From Anaerobium acetethylicum (lineage in GTDB: Bacteria; Bacillota; Clostridia; Lachnospirales; Lachnospiraceae): 61,051 nt of DNA. This document shows positions 57,194-61,051 of the stretch, in pieces. A program made the position numbers and the translations under genes. Under the pieces are notes generated by a model, which was not told the origin of the DNA, did not search any database, and saw only the letters and a program-made list of their open reading frames with translations. Position 1 is the stretch's first letter, and each line of letters begins with the position of its first letter. The DNA lies in NCBI RefSeq assembly GCF_900096945.1, contig NZ_FMKA01000020.1:1-61051 (forward strand). The letters are read 5' to 3'.

Positions 57194-58675
57194 ATGGCAA
57201 CAATATTAGGAATTGATATAGGGACATCAAGTGCAAAAGCGATGCTGTTAGATATTGAGAAAGGCGTTATTGATACTGTTTCGGAAGGATATGATGTAAG
57301 CATTCCGGAACCAGATTGTGCGGAACAGGACCCGCGGATATGGTGGGATGCTGTGGTTAATATTCTTGGGAATCTGAGGGACAAGCACAGTGCGGAATTC
57401 TCGCAAATCAAAAGTATCGGATTCTCAGGACAGATGCACGGGCTGGTTCCGCTCGATTCTGAAGGCAATCCTGTCAGACCGGCAATTTTATGGTTGGATC
57501 AAAGAGCAGAAGCGGAATTGGAAGAGATAAATAAGACACTGTCAGAAAAACAGATAGCAGATATTTTGCATAATCGCGTATTTAACGGATTTGCACTGTC
57601 TTCCCTATTGTGGATGAAAAATAACGAGCCGGATAATTTCAAGAAGATAGCTTATGTCATGCAGCCAAAAGACTATATACGCTATAAAATCACTGGTGAA
57701 ATCGGAACGGAAGTAAGCGATGCATCGGCTACGCTGCTATTTGACGTGAGGAAGAGAAGATGGGCAGAGGAGCTGGTTCGGGAATTGGGAATTCCGGCAT
57801 CGATATTCCCGAAATGTCTGGAGTCTAGCGATATAGCAGGATATGTGACGGAAGAAGCGGCAGAAAAAACAGGCCTCCGGAAAGGAACTCCAGCAGTATA
57901 CGGGGCTGGAGACCAGCAGGCACAGAGCATCGGGAATGGGGCTGTTAGAGAAGGGCTTGTCATTTGCAACATTGGAACCGGAGGACAGATTTCTACTTAT
58001 TCGGAAAAGGACATTTATGACAGCGAAATGCGAACCCACACATTCTGTCACTGCATCAATAAGGCCTATACGATATTCGGAGCAATTCTTTGCGGAGGAA
58101 TGTCTTTGAAATGGCTGAAAAATAATATTCTGCATGTTGACAGTTTTGAGGAAATCAGCAGGCAGGCGGCCGAAATAGAGCCCGGAAGCGGAAATCTTTT
58201 ATTCCTGCCTTATTTATCGGGTGAAAGGACGCCACATATGAATCCGCATGCAAAAGGAGTGTTCTTTGGACTTCAGTTAGGCCACGATTCGAGATATATG
58301 TCCAGAGCTGTAATGGAAGGCGTTACATTTGCATTAAAGGATTCCCTTGAAATCATCGAATCAATGGGGATAACGAGTGAACGGGTATTGGCTTCGGGCG
58401 GTGCGGCTGTCAGCGAGGTATGGCTTCAGATACAGGCTGATATTTTTGACAAAGAGGTTCAGGTCTGCAAAGTGAAAGAGCAGGCTTGTCTTGGAGCCTG
58501 CATCTTAGGGGGAGTGGGAGCCGGATACTTCAAAAGCATAGAAGATGCTTGCAGCCGGTTCGTCGAATTTGAGGAAGAAGTGTATAAACCCATCAGGAAA
58601 AATGTAGAGACTTATAAAGGGAATTATATAACGTTTAAAATGCTGTATGAGAATACGAAAGAATTCATGCATTGA
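57194..58675 (+). CDS. xylB: Xylulokinase
   Basis: A 493-residue FGGY kinase with site ATAGGAG. It has LGIDIGTSSAKAMLLD, the xylulokinase signature FSGQMHGLVPLD, ILWLDQRAEAE, GAGDQQAQSIGNGAV, LPYLSGERTPHMNPHAKG and VLASGGAAVSEVWLQIQADI. It converts D-xylulose plus ATP to xylulose 5-phosphate. The pentose may come from the GH31 alpha-xylosidases about 42 kb away. Its neighbours are a permease remnant and a broken LeuD-like gene, so it may be the survivor of a shrunken operon. A xylose isomerase is not seen here. Confidence 0.92.
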   Translation: MATILGIDIGTSSAKAMLLDIEKGVIDTVSEGYDVSIPEPDCAEQDPRIWWDAVVNILGNLRDKHSAEFSQIKSIGFSGQMHGLVPLDSEGNPVRPAILWLDQRAEAELEEINKTLSEKQIADILHNRVFNGFALSSLLWMKNNEPDNFKKIAYVMQPKDYIRYKITGEIGTEVSDASATLLFDVRKRRWAEELVRELGIPASIFPKCLESSDIAGYVTEEAAEKTGLRKGTPAVYGAGDQQAQSIGNGAVREGLVICNIGTGGQISTYSEKDIYDSEMRTHTFCHCINKAYTIFGAILCGGMSLKWLKNNILHVDSFEEISRQAAEIEPGSGNLLFLPYLSGERTPHMNPHAKGVFFGLQLGHDSRYMSRAVMEGVTFALKDSLEIIESMGITSERVLASGGAAVSEVWLQIQADIFDKEVQVCKVKEQACLGACILGGVGAGYFKSIEDACSRFVEFEEEVYKPIRKNVETYKGNYITFKMLYENTKEFMH

Positions 58676-58698
58676 AATATGTCCGGAGAAGAATTTGT

Positions 58699-58920
58699 AT
58701 GAATTATATAGAAGGAAAAGTAGTAAAATATGGTGACAACATCAATACGGATATAATTTCCCCATCACAGTATATGGAATTCAGTATTGAAGCGATTGCT
58801 GATAATGTCTTTGCTAGAATGTTTTATAGAAATTCTATTAATATAGGATTTCTTATGGTAGAATGTTAAGAAGTTGATAATATTGACGGGAATATTCAAT
58901 TAAAATCAAATGTAAATATG
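58699..58920 (+). pseudogene. Decayed LeuD-like (aconitase small subunit) gene
   Basis: The frame starts GKVVKYGDNINTDIISPSQY, the exact opening of 3-isopropylmalate dehydratase small subunits, then jumps to IADNVFARMFYRNSINIG, which in LeuD lies about 50 residues later, so the central GCGSSRE part is deleted. A stop follows VEC at 58867, and the same frame continues as EVDNIDGNIQLKSN, still LeuD-like. Both an internal deletion and a nonsense change mark it as inactive. It follows xylB by 23 bp. Confidence 0.8.
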
Positions 58921-59030
58921 AAACAATTCACAATATTACTAAAAATAAACAGTATAAATGTACGAAACACCTATTTATCTTGTGCGGTTGATGTGGAGGG
59001 TTAGCTAAATTCATGAAATAGAAACATAGG

Positions 59031-59219
59031 CTTAATAAGAAAAATCAGGTATATTTATTTGGAATATTGGTTGGAGGCTGTTTATTGGCCTTGGTAGATA
59101 CAATTGGCGGTTCAGCAGCGGCATCCTATGGATATTACATGATTACGATGCAGGAAATTTTCATTATCTCACTCTTGAAATGGATACCACTAAATTTGTT
59201 GCTATTACAACAGAGATAA
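59031..59219 (+). other. Open frame of 62 codons, possible membrane-protein remnant
   Basis: The frame reads YLFGILVGGCLLALVDTIGG and onward without a start codon or ribosome site, ending at a stop. The first half is hydrophobic. It may be another decayed gene of the same region. The remaining 58921-59576 stretch contains nothing I recognise. Confidence 0.25.
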
Positions 59220-59576
59220 AAGTAGGAAAAAGAATTTGTGTATATGATATGGAGAAGATACAGGAATTTTTTGTTTTTGGCTTGCACTGCACTATCTGAC
59301 CATATAGGAAGAATCATAAAACGTGGTTGTAAGTAATTTGACATATGTAAGAGTCGATAATAGCTGGAATTACATGTGGTGATTACCGTCGACCTCTTTA
59401 AATGTGAGATTATTAGTTAAAGCACCGGCAGATTACAGGATTACTACCCTTAAAAAGTTGTCAGGTTTACTGTTGAAAATCCAAATATAGATGAGCTAAA
59501 ATTTCATAAAAAAAAAGAAAAATGAAAATATATATCATTACGATAAAGTATCATAATTTAGAAAGGTGATGAATTT

Positions 59577-60581
59577 ATGGGCATTACAATCAAAGAATTA
59601 TCAGAGATAAGCGGTTATTCCTGTGCTACAATATCCAGGGTTATAACAAAGAAGGGGAATGTAAAAAAAGAAACGAAAGATGCCATTGAAAAATTGTTAA
59701 CTGAATATAATTATAGAACCAATATTATGGAATTAAGGAAGTTGGAAGAAAATAATCGTACAATTATGATTATTGTTGGAGATCTAGACAATTGGTATTA
59801 TATGGAATTGATTCGTGTAATAAAGACGGCAATGACAGAAGAAGGATACACAATTATTATTGGTTTTAGCAATAATCAGGAATGTGAGGAAAGAGCGTAC
59901 GTTATGATGTCATATCAGAATCAGTATGCTGGTATTATTTTTATTAATGTGAGAGGTGGAAAAGAGTTGCAGCAATTACTTGAACAAAATTACCTTCCTG
60001 TAATTTTTCTAAACAGGAGCATTAAATTTGCATCTTTTGATACGGTTTGCAGTGATAACCATCAAGGAGGATATCTAGCTACAACATACTTAATACAAAT
60101 GGGGCACCGTAAAATAGGACACTTAATGGGGAGTACTCATTCGTTGACCGCATTAGAAAGAAAACGAGGATATGAAGATGCTATGCGTGAAAATGGCTTG
60201 CCAGTGACAGGCAACAGTATATATTTTGGAGAATTGGATAGGGAAAGTGGATATCGCTGCGGTGAAGATTTAGTAAAAAAAGGTTTAGATTATACAGCAA
60301 TGTTTTGCGGAAATGACTTAATGGCTGTCGGTCTGTTAGAAGCTTTAGAGGATTATGGAGTTAAGGTTCCAGAACAACTTAGTATTGTATGTTATGATGA
60401 TACTCCAATCGCTAGAAAAGCAAAGGTTAGTTTAACTACTGTAAGTGCGGAACCATTGAAGATGGGTAGTATGGCTACAAAAGTATTGCTGTCCAGGATT
60501 GCAGGCGATGCAACAGAAGAAAGAACGATTACTTATAAGCCTAAATTGATTGTGCGCGATAGTGTGATTAAGATTTACTAG
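59577..60581 (+). CDS. LacI-family transcriptional regulator
   Basis: A 334-residue protein with site AAAGG. The N-terminal helix-turn-helix MGITIKELSEISGYSCATIS is of LacI type; the hinge is followed by a periplasmic-binding-protein-like effector domain with TVCSDNHQGGYLATTYLIQ, GHRKIGHLMG, FCGNDLMAVGLLEALEDYG and VCYDDTPIARKAKVSLTTV. It should repress sugar genes until an inducer binds. The HTH second helix reads SCATISRVIT with Cys in place of the usual Ser/Pro. Its targets are not visible; xylB or genes outside the window are candidates. Confidence 0.92.
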   Translation: MGITIKELSEISGYSCATISRVITKKGNVKKETKDAIEKLLTEYNYRTNIMELRKLEENNRTIMIIVGDLDNWYYMELIRVIKTAMTEEGYTIIIGFSNNQECEERAYVMMSYQNQYAGIIFINVRGGKELQQLLEQNYLPVIFLNRSIKFASFDTVCSDNHQGGYLATTYLIQMGHRKIGHLMGSTHSLTALERKRGYEDAMRENGLPVTGNSIYFGELDRESGYRCGEDLVKKGLDYTAMFCGNDLMAVGLLEALEDYGVKVPEQLSIVCYDDTPIARKAKVSLTTVSAEPLKMGSMATKVLLSRIAGDATEERTITYKPKLIVRDSVIKIY

Positions 60582-60606
60582 AAAGTAGAATAGATATAAA
60601 AAAGAA

Positions 60607-60660
60607 TATACATAAAAAGAGTTCCCAAACTACCGGTTTGGAAACTCTTTTTATGTATAG
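60607..60660 (+). terminator. Strong bidirectional terminator after lacI-type gene
   Basis: TATACATAAAAAGAG to CCCAAAC pairs with GTTTGG to CTCTTTTTATGTATA, a 24-bp stem with one mismatch and a 5-nt loop. A- and T-tracts on the arms allow action on both strands. Confidence 0.85.
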
Positions 60661-61051
60661 ACAAAATTAGTTGTGAATAGCGATAAAAAATATACAGATT
60701 AACTAAAAAAAATATTAAATGCCGCACTTGTTTCACTGATTTCACATGATTTATCTTAGGGACAATCAATGTCTATGAAAAAAGTGTCAAAAACATACCT
60801 ATAAAACATGAGTGTTTTATAAAAAAATCAAAACAAGATTAGTGGTTTAGCAAATGGAAAATATTTGATAAAGAAGGTAAAGTACTATTATTCAATGCAA
60901 AAGAAACAGAAAGCAGATAACGTCAAGTATTTGCAAGAAGTGTTATTTTAAACAAATTAGGTAATTGATAAATGTTTTTCTCCTTTTGTGTGGATAACTA
61001 TCCCGTATATAAGGAGAGAAAAAGGGTCATTATTCAGAATAGTTTCTGGAT
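60661..61051. other. AT-rich tail without a supported gene
   Basis: About 390 bp. A short frame near 60838-60920 reads WKIFDKEGKVLLFNAKETES before a stop, but has no start. I see nothing else. Confidence 0.4.

Overview
The window looks like a low-GC Clostridia chromosome, most likely Lachnospiraceae. This rests on YesM/YesN-type two-component systems beside ABC sugar transporters, a domain-permuted GH3 glycosidase, degenerate HPr-like proteins, a PPi-type phosphofructokinase and strong Shine-Dalgarno sites. No rRNA, tRNA, CRISPR array or intact transposase was seen. The assignment comes from gene content only.

Layout. (1) 1-4.9 kb: an island of poorly known genes. It holds a small helical protein, a DEAD/DEAH helicase with a C-terminal YgjP/SprT-like zincin motif, a TPR protein and a Cys-rich protein. 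The helicase and TPR genes are each preceded by the same 15-bp palindrome. (2) 5-15.3 kb: an alpha-xyloside uptake and degradation locus, with a YesM/YesN pair, an ABC transporter (lipoprotein plus two permeases) and two GH31 enzymes. (3) 15.8-44.5 kb: a large AT-rich carbon-metabolism cluster. It holds a DeoC-like aldolase, an SDR, two Old Yellow Enzyme-type oxidoreductases, two iron-type alcohol dehydrogenases, HAD phosphatases, a GntR regulator, an unrecognised multi-pass membrane protein, an FGGY kinase, two complete split transketolases, a transaldolase-family protein, a class II aldolase, a PHP phosphoesterase, two cupin-like proteins, groES-Nudix-groEL, an unusual RpiB/LacA/LacB isomerase, two HPr-like proteins and a PPi-type phosphofructokinase. 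Seven copies of a palindrome with the core TGTATATAC lie at promoters across this cluster, including the promoter of its gntR gene. (4) 44.6-46.1 kb: gene-poor DNA with a 115-bp tandem repeat. (5) 46.9-56.3 kb: an AgrC/AgrA-like system divergent from a lipoprotein, a membrane-anchored permuted GH3, a small membrane protein, a GH2 enzyme and a GtrA-like protein. (6) 56.4-61 kb: a third HPr-like gene, an RbsC-like permease remnant, a xylulokinase, a decayed LeuD-like gene and a LacI regulator.

How the genes may work together. Region 2 would import alpha-xylosylated oligosaccharides and release xylose or glucose. A xylulokinase lies about 42 kb away. Region 3 reads as a self-contained non-oxidative pentose-phosphate set behind one GntR-type switch, with a private transporter, kinase, isomerase, reductases and chaperonin. 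The isomerase appears to lack the ring-opening His and the phosphate-binding Arg residues of classical RpiB. I infer a four-carbon or otherwise modified sugar as the entry substrate, for example a tetrose/tetritol, or a sulfo-transketolase-like route. The substrate cannot be fixed from sequence alone.
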